NCBI RefSeq assembly: GCF_002952215.1
Contig: NZ_CP022600.1
Coordinates: 1,736,001 to 1,800,000, forward strand
Direction of reading: 5' to 3'
From: Porphyrobacter sp. HT-58-2
GTDB taxonomy: Bacteria; Pseudomonadota; Alphaproteobacteria; Sphingomonadales; Sphingomonadaceae
DNA: 64,000 nucleotides
In this document: piece by piece, positions 1-10,148 of the stretch
Layout of the letters: each line of letters begins with the position of its first letter
How positions within the stretch are numbered: the first letter of the stretch is position 1
The notes under the pieces: model-generated
The model's database searches: none
Seen by the model: the letters and a program-made list of their open reading frames with translations, nothing else
Told to the model about the DNA's origin: nothing
Made by a program: the position numbers and the translations under genes

Positions 1-801
1 AACAGCGCCGATGTGGTCAAGCATGCGCTGCTGATTGCGCTTGTGAGGGCCTTGCAGTTGAAGCCTTCCGCGCTGACGCTGGTCGATACCCATGCCGGCT
101 GCGGGCTGTATGATCTTGGCGGCGAGGAGGCCCGGCGCACCGGTGAAGCAACGCAGGGCGTGTTGCGCACCTTTGCCGATACGAACCCGCTGCTGGACGA
201 CTACCGCGCCGCGGTGCTGGCAGTGAATGAGGGGAAAGAGCCGCGCCTCTATCCGGGAAGCCCGCGCATTCTGGCACAGTTGCTGCGCGAGCAGGACGTC
301 CTGATCCTCAACGAAAAGCATCCCGAAGACATTAACGCCCTGCGCAGCGCGATGCGCGGGACGTCCGCCGCCGTGCATCAGCGCGATGCCTATGAGCTGT
401 GGCTGGCGATGCTGCCCACTCGCACCCCGCGCGGGCTGGTGGTGGTCGACCCGCCCTACGAGCAGACTGATGAACGCACGCGGATCACCGCAACCCTTTC
501 CGCCGCGCATCGCAAATGGGCGCATGGCGTGACGGTGATCTGGTATCCGCTGAAAGACCGCGCAGCGCATGAGCGGTGGAAGAGCAAGTTGCGCCAGACG
601 GGTATCCCGAAATTCCTGAATGTGGAGCATTGGCTCTACGACACGGATCAGCCCGGCACCTTCAACGGCGCGGGGCTGTTCTTCGTCAATCCGCCCTATG
701 CCTTTACGCAAGGCCTGCCGCTCTTGCTCGAGGCCCTTCGCGCGTGCCTTGCGCCGGAAGGGCAAAGGGGCAAGCTCACGGCGGACTGGTTGAACGCATA
801 A
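1..801 (+). CDS. rlmJ: RlmJ, 23S rRNA adenine-2030 N6-methyltransferase (5' end outside window)
   Basis: Methylates N6 of A2030 in 23S rRNA using S-adenosylmethionine. The reading frame is open from base 1 and lacks only the first few codons, because the visible start (N-S-A-D-V-V-K-H-A) matches the usual N-terminal region of RlmJ just after its start. The SAM-binding stretch L-V-D-T-H-A-G-C-G-L-Y-D-L and the catalytic D-P-P-Y motif (in V-V-V-D-P-P-Y-E-Q) are both present. About 266 residues are visible, close to the usual 280. The identification rests on these motifs and the overall length. Nothing in the immediate neighbourhood suggests an operon partner downstream, where a tRNA gene on the other strand follows. 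Confidence 0.93.
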   Translation, partial: NSADVVKHALLIALVRALQLKPSALTLVDTHAGCGLYDLGGEEARRTGEATQGVLRTFADTNPLLDDYRAAVLAVNEGKEPRLYPGSPRILAQLLREQDVLILNEKHPEDINALRSAMRGTSAAVHQRDAYELWLAMLPTRTPRGLVVVDPPYEQTDERTRITATLSAAHRKWAHGVTVIWYPLKDRAAHERWKSKLRQTGIPKFLNVEHWLYDTDQPGTFNGAGLFFVNPPYAFTQGLPLLLEALRACLAPEGQRGKLTADWLNA

Positions 802-900
802 GCCGGTCGCGCACAGCCGTCCGGCTTCGCCCTGCGCGCGCTACCTCATCGAAAATGTCCGGAAGGTGTTCGAAAAGTGCCATTCAGGCCCTTTGTCCAC

Positions 901-977
901 TGGTCGGGACGAGAGGATTCGAACCTCCGACCCCCACACCCCCAGTGTGATGCGCTACCAGGCTGCGCTACGTCCCG
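901..977 (-). tRNA. tRNA-Pro(GGG)
   Basis: Read on the minus strand this folds as a full cloverleaf: acceptor CGGGACG pairing with CGTCCCG, D-arm GCGC/GCGC, anticodon loop CTGGGGG with anticodon GGG between stems TCACA and TGTGG, and T-loop TTCGAAT. The 3' ACCA (discriminator plus CCA) is encoded at 901-904. No integrase or repeat is found beside it. Confidence 0.95.
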
Positions 978-1174
978 TCACCAGTGGAGCGGGGCCTATA
1001 GGGGGGAGGGACGGGGGTTGCAAGCCGCTTTCATGCAAAGTCTGGTGTGGCCGGTTCACAACGCATTTCCGCGCCATGATTGCGGCTCACTTGCATTGCT
1101 GCTAGGCGCGCCCACTTGAACGCAACGGGGCAACGCCCCGGCATTATCTCACGGGATCTGACGGGCCTTATCGC
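978..1174. other. Intergenic region between tRNA-Pro and yajC
   Basis: About 200 bases holding the promoters of the divergently oriented tRNA-Pro and yajC genes. I see no coding potential with homology-like character; the small frames that cross the tRNA are artefacts of high GC. No clear -35/-10 pair could be assigned by eye. Confidence 0.4.
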
Positions 1175-1501
1175 ATGACAATCGACCTTCTCGCCGCCGG
1201 GGCTGGTGCCGCCGCATCGCCTCCGTCTTGGACTGGTTTCCTGCCCATCGTCGGCATGATCGCAATCTTCTGGTTCCTGATCATCCGTCCGCAGATGAAG
1301 CGGCAGAAAGAACACCAGCAAAAGATCGCTGCCGTCAAGAAGGGCGATCAGGTCGTCACCGCGGGCGGGCTGGTCGGCAAGGTCGTCAAGGTCGACGAGA
1401 CCTATGTCGATCTGGAACTGGGGACCAATGTCCGGGTCAAGGCGATCAAGGCCACGCTGGGCGACATCATCCCGCCGGGCGGCACGCCTGCCAACGATTG
1501 A
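1175..1501 (+). CDS. yajC: YajC, Sec translocase accessory subunit
   Basis: Small single-pass inner-membrane protein that associates with SecDF and the SecYEG channel during protein export. The 108-residue product has one N-terminal membrane segment (about residues 20-40, F-L-P-I-V-G-M-I-A-I-F-W-F-L-I-I) followed at once by the family-typical R-P-Q-M-K-R-Q-K-E-H basic stretch and a soluble domain with V-V-T-A-G-G-L-V-G-K. Length and motif order match the YajC family. It lies just upstream of secD and secF, the classic order, and is probably cotranscribed with them. Confidence 0.95.
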   Translation: MTIDLLAAGAGAAASPPSWTGFLPIVGMIAIFWFLIIRPQMKRQKEHQQKIAAVKKGDQVVTAGGLVGKVVKVDETYVDLELGTNVRVKAIKATLGDIIPPGGTPAND

Positions 1502-1558
1502 TCCGGTTCGCTCCCGGCCAACCGCACTCTGGTTCCTCGCGTGTGAGACCCTGACGCA

Positions 1559-3157
1559 ATGCTCGAATTCCCGCTTTGGAAAAAGCTCTGGCTCTGGGGA
1601 GTGACACTGGCCTTCGCCGTGCTGTCGCTGCCGTCGCTGTTCAATGTTTCGGGGCTGGACTGGCCTGCCGCCTTGCCCAATCCGCAGGTCAACCTCGGGC
1701 TTGACCTTGCCGGCGGTTCGCACCTGCTCCTTGAGGCCAAGGCTGATGACGTGCGCGTTCAGCGGCTGACGAACATGGAAGAAACCGTCCGCCAGTTGAT
1801 GCGCAATGCCAAGCCGCGCATCCGCATCGGCGATGTGTCGACCGCGAACGGGCAGCTCTCCTTCATGCTCAACGATGCCGGCGATATCGACCGGGCGCGC
1901 GGGCTGATCGAGCCGGTGATGCAGGGCGCGACCGTGACCCGCGAATGGGATCTGGCGGTGGTCGACGGACAGCGGATCGTGCTCACGCAGACCGATGCCG
2001 GGGTTGATCAGGCGATCGATGATGCCATGGTCAGCGCCACCGAGGTCGTGCGCCGCCGGATCGACGAACTCGGCACCCGCGAGCCGACGATCATCCGGCA
2101 GGGCGATACCCGCATCGTGGTGCAGGTGCCGGGGCTTGAAGATCCCGATGCGCTGCGCGATCTGCTCGGCCAGACCGCGCAGCTCGAATTCAAGCTGGTC
2201 GATCTCAACGCCTTGCCCGAAAACGTGCAGGCCGGGATCGCGCCTGCGGGCAGCGAGATCTATCCCTATGCGCCCGGCACGCCGCAATCAGGCGGGTTCG
2301 AGGCGGTGCGCCGCCTTGGCGGGATCCGTGGTGACAGCCTCACCGGAGCGCAGGCCAGCGTCGATCCGCAGACCGGTCAGAACATCGTCAACATCACCTT
2401 CGATGCGCAGGGCGGTACCAAGTTTGCCAAGCTGACGACCGAGAACGTGGGCAAGCCGTTCGCCATCATCCTCGATGGTCAGGTGCTGTCGGCGCCCAAT
2501 ATCAACGAACCGATTCTGGGTGGACAGGCCCGCATTTCCGGCAGCTTCACCGCAGAAAGCGCCAACAACCTGGCGATTTCGCTGCGTTCGGGCGCGCTGC
2601 CGGTGCCGCTGGCGGTGGTCGAGGAACGGACTGTCGGCCCGGATCTGGGCGCGGATTCGATCCGCAAGGGCTTGCTCGCCATGGGTATCGGCAGCCTTGC
2701 GGTAATTGCGCTTATGGTCGCCTCCTATGGCCGCTTTGGCGTCTATGCGACCGCTGCGCTGGTGCTCAACGTGCTGATGCTGCTGGGGATCATGGCGCTT
2801 GGCGGGTTTACGCTGACCCTGCCGGGGATCGCAGGCTTTGTCATCACCATCGGCGCGGCGGTTGATGCCAACGTGCTGATCAACGAGCGTATCCGCGAGG
2901 AGCGGGCGAGGGGGCGCAAGGTCATCGCTGCGGTCGAGACCGGCTACAAGGAAGCCAGCCGCGCGATCTGGGACGCCAACCTCACCAACGTCATTTCCGG
3001 TCTGGCGCTGTTCGCCTTCGGTTCAGGGCCGGTCAAGGGCTTCGCGGTGGTGCTGATCATCGGCATCATCACCTCGGTCTTTACCGGCGTCACCCTGACC
3101 CGCATGTTCGTCGCCGGGTGGCTGCGCCGCAACCGCCCCGCCGATATCACCATCTGA
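1559..3157 (+). CDS. secD: SecD, protein-export membrane protein
   Basis: RND-family subunit of the SecDF complex, which uses the proton gradient to pull exported proteins through SecYEG on the periplasmic side. The 532-residue protein has an N-terminal membrane helix, the conserved N-L-G-L-D-L-A-G-G-S-H signature near residue 45, a large periplasmic region, and a C-terminal block of five membrane helices with G-A-A-V-D-A-N-V-L-I-N-E-R-I-R-E-E (the TM4 signature). The ATG follows yajC by 57 bases and secF starts 13 bases after its stop, so the three form one operon. Confidence 0.97.
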   Translation: MLEFPLWKKLWLWGVTLAFAVLSLPSLFNVSGLDWPAALPNPQVNLGLDLAGGSHLLLEAKADDVRVQRLTNMEETVRQLMRNAKPRIRIGDVSTANGQLSFMLNDAGDIDRARGLIEPVMQGATVTREWDLAVVDGQRIVLTQTDAGVDQAIDDAMVSATEVVRRRIDELGTREPTIIRQGDTRIVVQVPGLEDPDALRDLLGQTAQLEFKLVDLNALPENVQAGIAPAGSEIYPYAPGTPQSGGFEAVRRLGGIRGDSLTGAQASVDPQTGQNIVNITFDAQGGTKFAKLTTENVGKPFAIILDGQVLSAPNINEPILGGQARISGSFTAESANNLAISLRSGALPVPLAVVEERTVGPDLGADSIRKGLLAMGIGSLAVIALMVASYGRFGVYATAALVLNVLMLLGIMALGGFTLTLPGIAGFVITIGAAVDANVLINERIREERARGRKVIAAVETGYKEASRAIWDANLTNVISGLALFAFGSGPVKGFAVVLIIGIITSVFTGVTLTRMFVAGWLRRNRPADITI

Positions 3158-3170
3158 GAGGAACGAGACG

Positions 3171-4148
3171 ATGAAACTGCTCAAACTCGTCCCGGATAAC
3201 ACCAACATCAAATTCCTGAAGCTCAGGGTGCCGTTCTTCGTGCTCAGCATTGTGCTGATTGTCGGCAGCTGGGCTGCGGTGCTGGTGAACGGCCTCAACT
3301 TCGGGGTCGATTTCGCCGGTGGTCAGGAAGTGCGCATGACCTTCGAGGAACGCGAACAGGCACCCATTCCGGGCCTGCGCGAACTGGTCGGCGGCCTCGG
3401 CTATGGCGAGCCGGTGGTGCAGGAATTCGGCGCACCCAATCAGGTCTCGATCCGCGTGCCTCTGCCCGAAGGGGTGGAGGACACCCCCGGCGCTGCAACC
3501 GCGATCGGGGCCAAGGTTATCGCAACCATCGCCAAGCAATATCCCGATGCCCGCACGGACGGCAACGACACGGTATCGGGCAAGGTCGCGGGCGAGTTCC
3601 GCAATCAGGCGATTCTGGCGCTGCTGGCGGCGATGGCGGCCGTGTCGATCTACATCTGGGTACGGTTCGAATGGCAGTTCGGCGTCGGCGCGATGTTTGC
3701 GCTGGTGCATGACGTGTCGGTCACGCTGGGCCTGTTCGCCTTGACGCAATGGGAGTTCAGCCTGCAGATCGTTGCGGCGATCCTGGCGATCATCGGCTAT
3801 TCCCTCAACGACACGATCGTCGTCTATGACCGCATCCGCGAAAACCTGAAGAAGTATCGCAAGATGCCGCTGGCCGAGCTGCTCGACCTTTCGGTGAACG
3901 AGACGCTGGCGCGCACGGTGATGACCTCGCTGACGCTGTTCGTGGCGCTCATCCCGCTCCTGATCTTCGGCCCGCCAAGCCTGTTCGGCATGGTTGCGGC
4001 GATCACGGCGGGCCTGTTCATCGGCACCTATTCGTCGATCTACATGGCAGGCCCACTGCTGATCTGGATGGGTGTGACATCGGACAGCTTTGTGCCGACC
4101 GAGACCGCGCTGGATCGTCAGGAAAAGATCGCGCGCGGGGAAGCGTAG
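3171..4148 (+). CDS. secF: SecF, protein-export membrane protein
   Basis: Partner of SecD in the proton-driven export complex. The 325-residue protein shows the N-terminal helix, the SecF signature N-F-G-V-D-F-A-G-G near residues 43-51, and a C-terminal six-helix membrane half with I-I-G-Y-S-L-N-D-T-I-V-V-Y-D-R-I-R-E-N, the conserved TM4 sequence. A good Shine-Dalgarno (GAGAGGAACGAG) lies before the ATG. It ends the yajC-secD-secF operon; the next gene is on the opposite strand and ends 36 bases away. Confidence 0.97.
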   Translation: MKLLKLVPDNTNIKFLKLRVPFFVLSIVLIVGSWAAVLVNGLNFGVDFAGGQEVRMTFEEREQAPIPGLRELVGGLGYGEPVVQEFGAPNQVSIRVPLPEGVEDTPGAATAIGAKVIATIAKQYPDARTDGNDTVSGKVAGEFRNQAILALLAAMAAVSIYIWVRFEWQFGVGAMFALVHDVSVTLGLFALTQWEFSLQIVAAILAIIGYSLNDTIVVYDRIRENLKKYRKMPLAELLDLSVNETLARTVMTSLTLFVALIPLLIFGPPSLFGMVAAITAGLFIGTYSSIYMAGPLLIWMGVTSDSFVPTETALDRQEKIARGEA

Positions 4149-4184
4149 TCTGCCGGGGGGCGGGGCGGTAGGGCTGTGTCGGCG

Positions 4185-5365
4185 TCAGCCGGCCAGCAAA
4201 GCCTCATAATGCGCGGCGAGCGACGCAGCATTCGCGTCCCAGCTAAAGGCTTCCGTCAGCGCGGCGACGGCTTCGCGCGGGGGCGAGGCATTGAGCACCG
4301 CATTGACCCCGGCAGCCACGGCTTGCGGGTTGCGTTCCACCAGCCGTCCCGCCGTGTCGCAGGAAATCAGCTCGCGCGCGCCGCCGACGTCGCAGGTCAC
4401 CACCGGTGTCCCGCAGGCCAGCGCTTCGACCCAGGCATTGGCCAGCCCTTCGTTCGCGGTGGGAAGCACCATCACATCTGCCGCCGAAAGGATCAGCGGC
4501 ATGACATCATGATCGAGCGATCCGGCGAAGAACACGCGGCTCTCAAGCCCCTCGCTGGCTGCCAGCGCGCGCAAGGTGCTCTCGTCCTCGCCCTTGCCGA
4601 TCAGCACCAGCCGCGCGCCGGGGATCTCCTTGAGCGCCCGGATGGCGATGGCCTGTCCCTTGCGCTCGATCAGCGCGCCGACACAGGCCAGCAGCGGGGC
4701 ATTGTCGGGCATGGCAAAACCCAGCTCGCCTGCCAGCTGGCGGCGCAATTGCGTGTGTTCAAGCGGCCGGAATCGGTCGCGATCCAGACCGGTGTAATGC
4801 AGCGTGATCTTGTCTTCATCCATGCCCATCGCGGCCATCTGCATGGCCAGATCGCGGCTCACCGCCAGCAGGCCTGTGGCTGTGCGCGCCGCATCCAGCA
4901 TCTGCGCCTTTGCGAAATCCTGCCCCCCCAGAAGGTGATATCGCTCCCGCGTGCCTTGATCGACAGCGGCAGGCCCATCTCCCCCGCGATGATCGCCGCC
5001 GCCGGGCCATCGGGAAAGAAAAACTGCGCGTCGAGCACGTCAATCGGCGCTTCTGCATGAATGCGCCGGACGAGCGGCAGCACCACGCGCGCAATGGCGG
5101 CGGCGTTGCGCCGCGCGCCGATGCGCGGGATCAGGGTGAAGCGCGGGCGATGGATGGTGACGCCGCCTTCCCCAGCCACCTCCGGTAGATCGGCGAGCGG
5201 ACGGTAGCGCCCCAGCGCCAGTGGGGGCAGTCCGATGGGATTGATCAGCGTTACCCGCCAGTCGCCGCGCTTTGCCAGTGCCTCCAGTGACCGCGCGACA
5301 AAGGTGCCGAACCGCGGGTTCACCGGGTTGGGATAGAGCGTCGAAATGGCAAGCACGTGCTTCAC
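4185..5365 (-). pseudogene. GT4-family glycosyltransferase, frameshifted at a G run
   Basis: Two overlapping minus-strand frames together make one GT-B glycosyltransferase of about 393 residues. The first part (from GTG at 5365) carries the N-terminal Rossmann domain beginning V-K-H-V-L-A-I-S-T-L-Y-P-N-P-V-N-P and runs to G-S-D-I-T-F-W-G-G; the second part (ending at 4185) carries L-Y-T-G-L-D, the donor-binding domain and the E-x7-E motif in N-E-G-L-A-N-A-W-V-E-A-L-A-C-G. The frames meet at a run of six C (4923-4928, six G in the coding strand). Seven G would join them as W-G-G-Q-D-F-A-K-A-Q-M-L-D. Either a real one-base loss, a phase-variable tract, or a sequencing error. It would transfer a sugar from an activated donor, acceptor unknown. 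Confidence 0.85.
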
Positions 5366-5390
5366 GGACAGCACCTCTAACGCGCGGGGA

Positions 5391-5969
5391 TTAAAGCGCC
5401 CTGACCAGCATGAAGGCCACCGCGATCCATGCCGGATTGTCGACCACCACCTGTTTCTGGCCAGCACCCGGCGGCAAAAGGCCGACAAGGCTGCCGCGCC
5501 GGTCGATCAGCCGCCCGAAGGCAAAGCGCCCGCCGGGTCGGGGCAGCAGGCAATCCCGGTTGATCGCGCTGGCGGCGTCCTCGGGATCAAGCGGCCGCAG
5601 CCAGATCAGGTCACCGGGGCGGTATTCGCCCACGCTCTCGCTGACGGCCAGCACCATTGGAGCAGGCCCATCGGCCGTGTGCAGTTCGCTTGGCATCAGC
5701 GCCTCGCGCGGGGAGGTAAGGGCCTGCGCCCCTGCAGCGGCGAGTTCCGCGACGATCTGCGCAGCCGCAGACGTCTCGGCACGCATCAGGCTTGCTGGCT
5801 CGACCTCAAGCGCGGCAGCGATGCGGTTCATCCAGGTGAGCGAAAGCTGGCGCATCCCGGTCTCCAGCCGCCCGATGGTCTGAGCGGTGGTGGGCGGATG
5901 GCACGCGGCGGCGAGATCGGCCAGCGTCAGCCCCTTGGCCTTGCGGATGTCACGGATGCGGTTGGTCAT
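5391..5969 (-). CDS. XRE-family HTH transcriptional regulator
   Basis: A 192-residue protein with an N-terminal Cro/CI-type helix-turn-helix (residues about 5-60, containing I-R-K-A-K-G-L-T-L-A-D-L-A and T-I-G-R-L-E-T-G). The C-terminal part is a beta-rich domain with R-P-G-D-L-I-W-L-R-P-L and G-R-F-A-F-G-R-L that resembles the S24/LexA-like C-terminal domain of CI repressors in general shape. I cannot see a clear Ser/Lys peptidase dyad. It is divergent from the DUF6456 gene, and repeats plus a palindrome sit between them, so autoregulation and control of the neighbour are plausible. Confidence 0.8.
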   Translation of the reverse strand: MTNRIRDIRKAKGLTLADLAAACHPPTTAQTIGRLETGMRQLSLTWMNRIAAALEVEPASLMRAETSAAAQIVAELAAAGAQALTSPREALMPSELHTADGPAPMVLAVSESVGEYRPGDLIWLRPLDPEDAASAINRDCLLPRPGGRFAFGRLIDRRGSLVGLLPPGAGQKQVVVDNPAWIAVAFMLVRAL

Positions 5970-5974
5970 GTCAC

Positions 5975-6090
5975 GCCCTCAAGTAGCGAAGCGATAGGGC
6001 AGCAAGAACGCCCTCAAGTAGCGGTAGCGAAGCACAGCGCAGCTGAACCGATAGGCCGGCAAGAACACCCTCAAGTAGCGACGCGATAGG
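5975..6090. repeat. Three imperfect tandem repeats with core CCCTCAAGTAGCG
   Basis: The core CCCTCAAGTAGCG occurs three times, near 5976, 6011 and 6068, each followed by a CGATAGG-type element and the first two also by CAAGAAC. The second copy carries an extra insert of about 22 bases. The repeats sit directly upstream of the XRE regulator start, on its promoter side. They could be binding sites, or a scar from tandem duplication. Confidence 0.75.
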
Positions 6091-6107
6091 CATAGAGAAA
6101 CGCTTCC

Positions 6108-6130
6108 AAATTAACCGGATTGGTTTTTCC
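6108..6130. promoter_or_regulatory. Possible operator, AACC-N5-GGTT palindrome
   Basis: In the divergent gap between the XRE regulator and the DUF6456 gene lies AACC (6113-6116), five bases, then GGTT (6122-6125), in an AT-rich patch unlike its surroundings. Short palindromes of this kind are typical targets of Cro/CI-type regulators. This is an inference from symmetry and position only. Confidence 0.35.
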
Positions 6131-6189
6131 TTTCCTACAGATGTGCGGTCTTGGCAAGTCTGCCGCGCTCATCAAGCGGAGGAAAAGCC

Positions 6190-6669
6190 ATGAAACGCCA
6201 GTTGATCGAACGCGAACTCACCCCTGAAGGCCCGCGTCGGGGGGCGATCAAGGGCGGGGAGAGACCGCGCCGCAGCGTCACGGTCAACCTTGCGGAAAGT
6301 CCGCTCGCCTGGCTCCACGCGCGCGGGCATCTTTCCGAGCGGTTGTATGATGCCGGCGAGGCGCTGCGGAGCGATTACGAGCGTGCGCAGCTCTCGGCCA
6401 ATATCACCATGCGCTGGGATCCGGTGCGGGTGAAGACCACAGGCGAGCGCGGGTTCTCACCGAGCGAGAAGCAGATCGCCGCGCGCCAGCGGTTCGACGG
6501 CGCGATCCGTGCGGCGGGGGGCGGGCTGGAGGATATCTTGTGGCGCGTGGTCTGCGCGGGCGAAGGGCTGCCTGAGGCGGAAAAGGCGCTGGGATGGCCG
6601 ACCCGCAGCGGCAAGCTGGTGCTGAAGATCGCGCTCGAACGGGTGGCGGAGTTCTACCGCATCACCTGA
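6190..6669 (+). CDS. DUF6456 domain protein
   Basis: A 159-residue cytoplasmic protein of unknown function whose C-terminal half matches the DUF6456 style found across alphaproteobacteria: E-R-A-Q-L-S-A-N-I-T-M-R-W-D-P, G-F-S-P-S-E-K-Q-I-A-A-R-Q-R-F and V-C-A-G-E-G-L-P-E-A-E-K-A-L-G-W-P-T-R-S-G-K-L. The last part looks like a small helix-turn-helix. I chose the ATG at 6190 because GGAGG stands in front of it; a frame-compatible upstream start at 6151 lacks such a site. It is divergent from the XRE regulator. Confidence 0.75.
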   Translation: MKRQLIERELTPEGPRRGAIKGGERPRRSVTVNLAESPLAWLHARGHLSERLYDAGEALRSDYERAQLSANITMRWDPVRVKTTGERGFSPSEKQIAARQRFDGAIRAAGGGLEDILWRVVCAGEGLPEAEKALGWPTRSGKLVLKIALERVAEFYRIT

Positions 6670-6680
6670 TGGCGGGCAGC

Positions 6681-6956
6681 CTATCCCTGCTGGTCAGGGA
6701 TCTGGCCCGTTGCCAACCGGTAGATCCCGACGAACACCAAAGCGGTGAAGGTGAGGCCGAACCCCAGCGTGAACACCGTCGGTTCAAATTCGCGGCTCAG
6801 CATCAAGGCGCGGCGCATGCCCGGTGCGGTCACCCACCCGGGAACGGCGCCGGGCATCATCCAGACATAGAGCAGGTAGGGGCCCCAGACGGCGAAAAGA
6901 ATGATGCCGAGAACTGCCTTGATATTCGCCGTCACGATTCGGGCCTCCCTTGCCAT
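6681..6956 (-). CDS. Small two-helix membrane protein, unknown function
   Basis: A 91-residue protein with two hydrophobic segments, about residues 12-33 (A-V-L-G-I-I-L-F-A-V-W-G-P-Y-L-L-Y-V-W-M) and 60-82 (V-F-T-L-G-F-G-L-T-F-T-A-L-V-F-V-G-I-Y). An AGGGCGGG stretch stands before the ATG. I do not recognise the family. It ends convergently beside the DUF6456 gene and lies 53 bases downstream of the ABC-F gene on the same strand, so it could be cotranscribed with it. Confidence 0.6.
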   Translation of the reverse strand: MAREARIVTANIKAVLGIILFAVWGPYLLYVWMMPGAVPGWVTAPGMRRALMLSREFEPTVFTLGFGLTFTALVFVGIYRLATGQIPDQQG

Positions 6957-7009
6957 CCCGCCCTGGATCGCATGAAGATCGTGAAAAATGCATTATATTG
7001 CAGGGATAT

Positions 7010-8854
<1,845 letters not shown>

Positions 8855-9014
8855 GAGAGGCGCCCCTAGGCCTTGCAAGCCCGCCTCACAAGCCCGCCGC
8901 CGCTAAGGGGCCGAGTGAAGAAAATCGTCCCGCGCAGCGCCATCAGCATAGCGGCCATAGGTTGCCCCTCATTCACGGCTTGTTCAATGGAGCCACCCTA
9001 GGCATGACTGCATC

Positions 9015-9332
9015 ATGAAGCCGATTGTCGCCTTTATCTCCGCCAGTATCGCAGCCATTGCGCTGTCGTCTGTCGCCGTGCCTGCTGCCGCCGCGCAGGA
9101 TCAGGGGCGGGGCGATCAGGGCGAGGCGCGGCGCGAGGCGGAGGCTGGTACGCAGCTCAAGCTGCGCGAGATAGAGCGGCGTATTCTGCCGCAAATGCAG
9201 GGTAGCGAATATCTCGGCCCCGCCTATGATTCGACTGCACGTGCCTATCGGCTCAAGTTCATCAAGGATGGCCGTGTGACATATGTCGATGTTGATGCCC
9301 GAACCGGGCGGATCATCGGCCGGTCGCGCTGA
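9015..9332 (+). CDS. Secreted PepSY-domain protein
   Basis: A 105-residue protein with a signal peptide (hydrophobic core about residues 4-25, probable cleavage after A-A-A before Q-D-Q). The mature part ends in a short PepSY-like beta hairpin: Y-R-L-K-F-I-K-D-G-R-V-T-Y-V-D-V-D-A-R-T-G-R-I-I. Such proteins are often encoded upstream of an OmpR-type two-component system, as here, where a response regulator starts 138 bases downstream. It may act as a periplasmic modulator of that system; that role is inferred from context. Confidence 0.8.
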   Translation: MKPIVAFISASIAAIALSSVAVPAAAAQDQGRGDQGEARREAEAGTQLKLREIERRILPQMQGSEYLGPAYDSTARAYRLKFIKDGRVTYVDVDARTGRIIGRSR

Positions 9333-9470
9333 CCGGAACCCGGCCATGAGGGTAAGCCAAGTGTGTGATCAACGGGGGAAAGCCATGCCCTTGGGCAGCG
9401 CGCTTTGCTTGACGCCGCACCTCCAAAGGCGCACCAACCGGCCCATTGTATTGCAGGATAATGGTGGATC

Positions 9471-10148
9471 ATGCGCATTCTGATCGTCGAAGACGAACCG
9501 ACCCTTGGCGCACAGCTGAAATCGACGCTGGAAGGTCAGGGCTATGCTGTCGACCTTTCTGTAGACGGCGAAGACGGGCATTTCATGGGCTCGACCGAGG
9601 ATTATGACGCCGTGATCCTTGACCTCGGCTTGCCGGAGATCGACGGGCTGACCGTGCTTGGCATGTGGCGGCGCGAAGGGCGCACTTTTCCGGTGCTGGT
9701 GCTGACCGCGCGCGACAGCTGGTCGGACAAGGTCGCAGGGCTCGATGCAGGCGCCGACGATTACCTTGCAAAGCCGTTCCAGACCGAGGAGCTCATCGCC
9801 CGCCTGCGGGCGTTGATCCGCCGCGCATCGGGGAATACCTCATCCGAACTCACCGCGGGGGATGTGAGACTGGATACGCGTTCGGGCCGGGTCACGCTCG
9901 CGGGCGAGCCGGTCAAGCTGACGGCGCAGGAATACAAACTCCTCTCCTATCTCATGCACCACAAGGGCAAGGTGGTGAGCCGCACCGAACTGATCGAGCA
10001 TATCTATGATCAGGACTTCGACCGGGATTCCAACACCATCGAAGTCTTCGTCACCCGCATCCGCAAGAAGCTCGGCGCAGACGTGATTACGACGATCCGT
10101 GGCCTCGGTTACAGCCTCGACGACCCCGCCGACGCACCGCGCGCCTGA
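9471..10148 (+). CDS. OmpR/PhoP-family response regulator
   Basis: A 225-residue DNA-binding response regulator. The receiver domain has the acidic pocket E-D-E at residues 7-9, phospho-acceptor aspartate in D-A-V-I-L-D-L-G-L-P, and the conserved lysine in D-Y-L-A-K-P-F. The C-terminal winged helix is of OmpR type (L-T-A-Q-E-Y-K-L-L-S-Y-L-M, then V-F-V-T-R-I-R-K-K-L-G and T-I-R-G-L-G-Y). It is most similar in style to PhoP/QseB regulators. The sensor-kinase gene follows with overlap, and a PepSY gene precedes it. Confidence 0.93.
   Translation: MRILIVEDEPTLGAQLKSTLEGQGYAVDLSVDGEDGHFMGSTEDYDAVILDLGLPEIDGLTVLGMWRREGRTFPVLVLTARDSWSDKVAGLDAGADDYLAKPFQTEELIARLRALIRRASGNTSSELTAGDVRLDTRSGRVTLAGEPVKLTAQEYKLLSYLMHHKGKVVSRTELIEHIYDQDFDRDSNTIEVFVTRIRKKLGADVITTIRGLGYSLDDPADAPRA

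Noticed and set aside
901..977. tRNA-Pro, and tRNA-His at 61523, as further integration sites
   Set aside because: No integrase, repeat of the tRNA end or foreign gene block is beside either one.
5975..6090. CRISPR-like array
   Set aside because: Only three irregular repeats, unequal spacing, no cas genes; it looks like a promoter-side tandem repeat.
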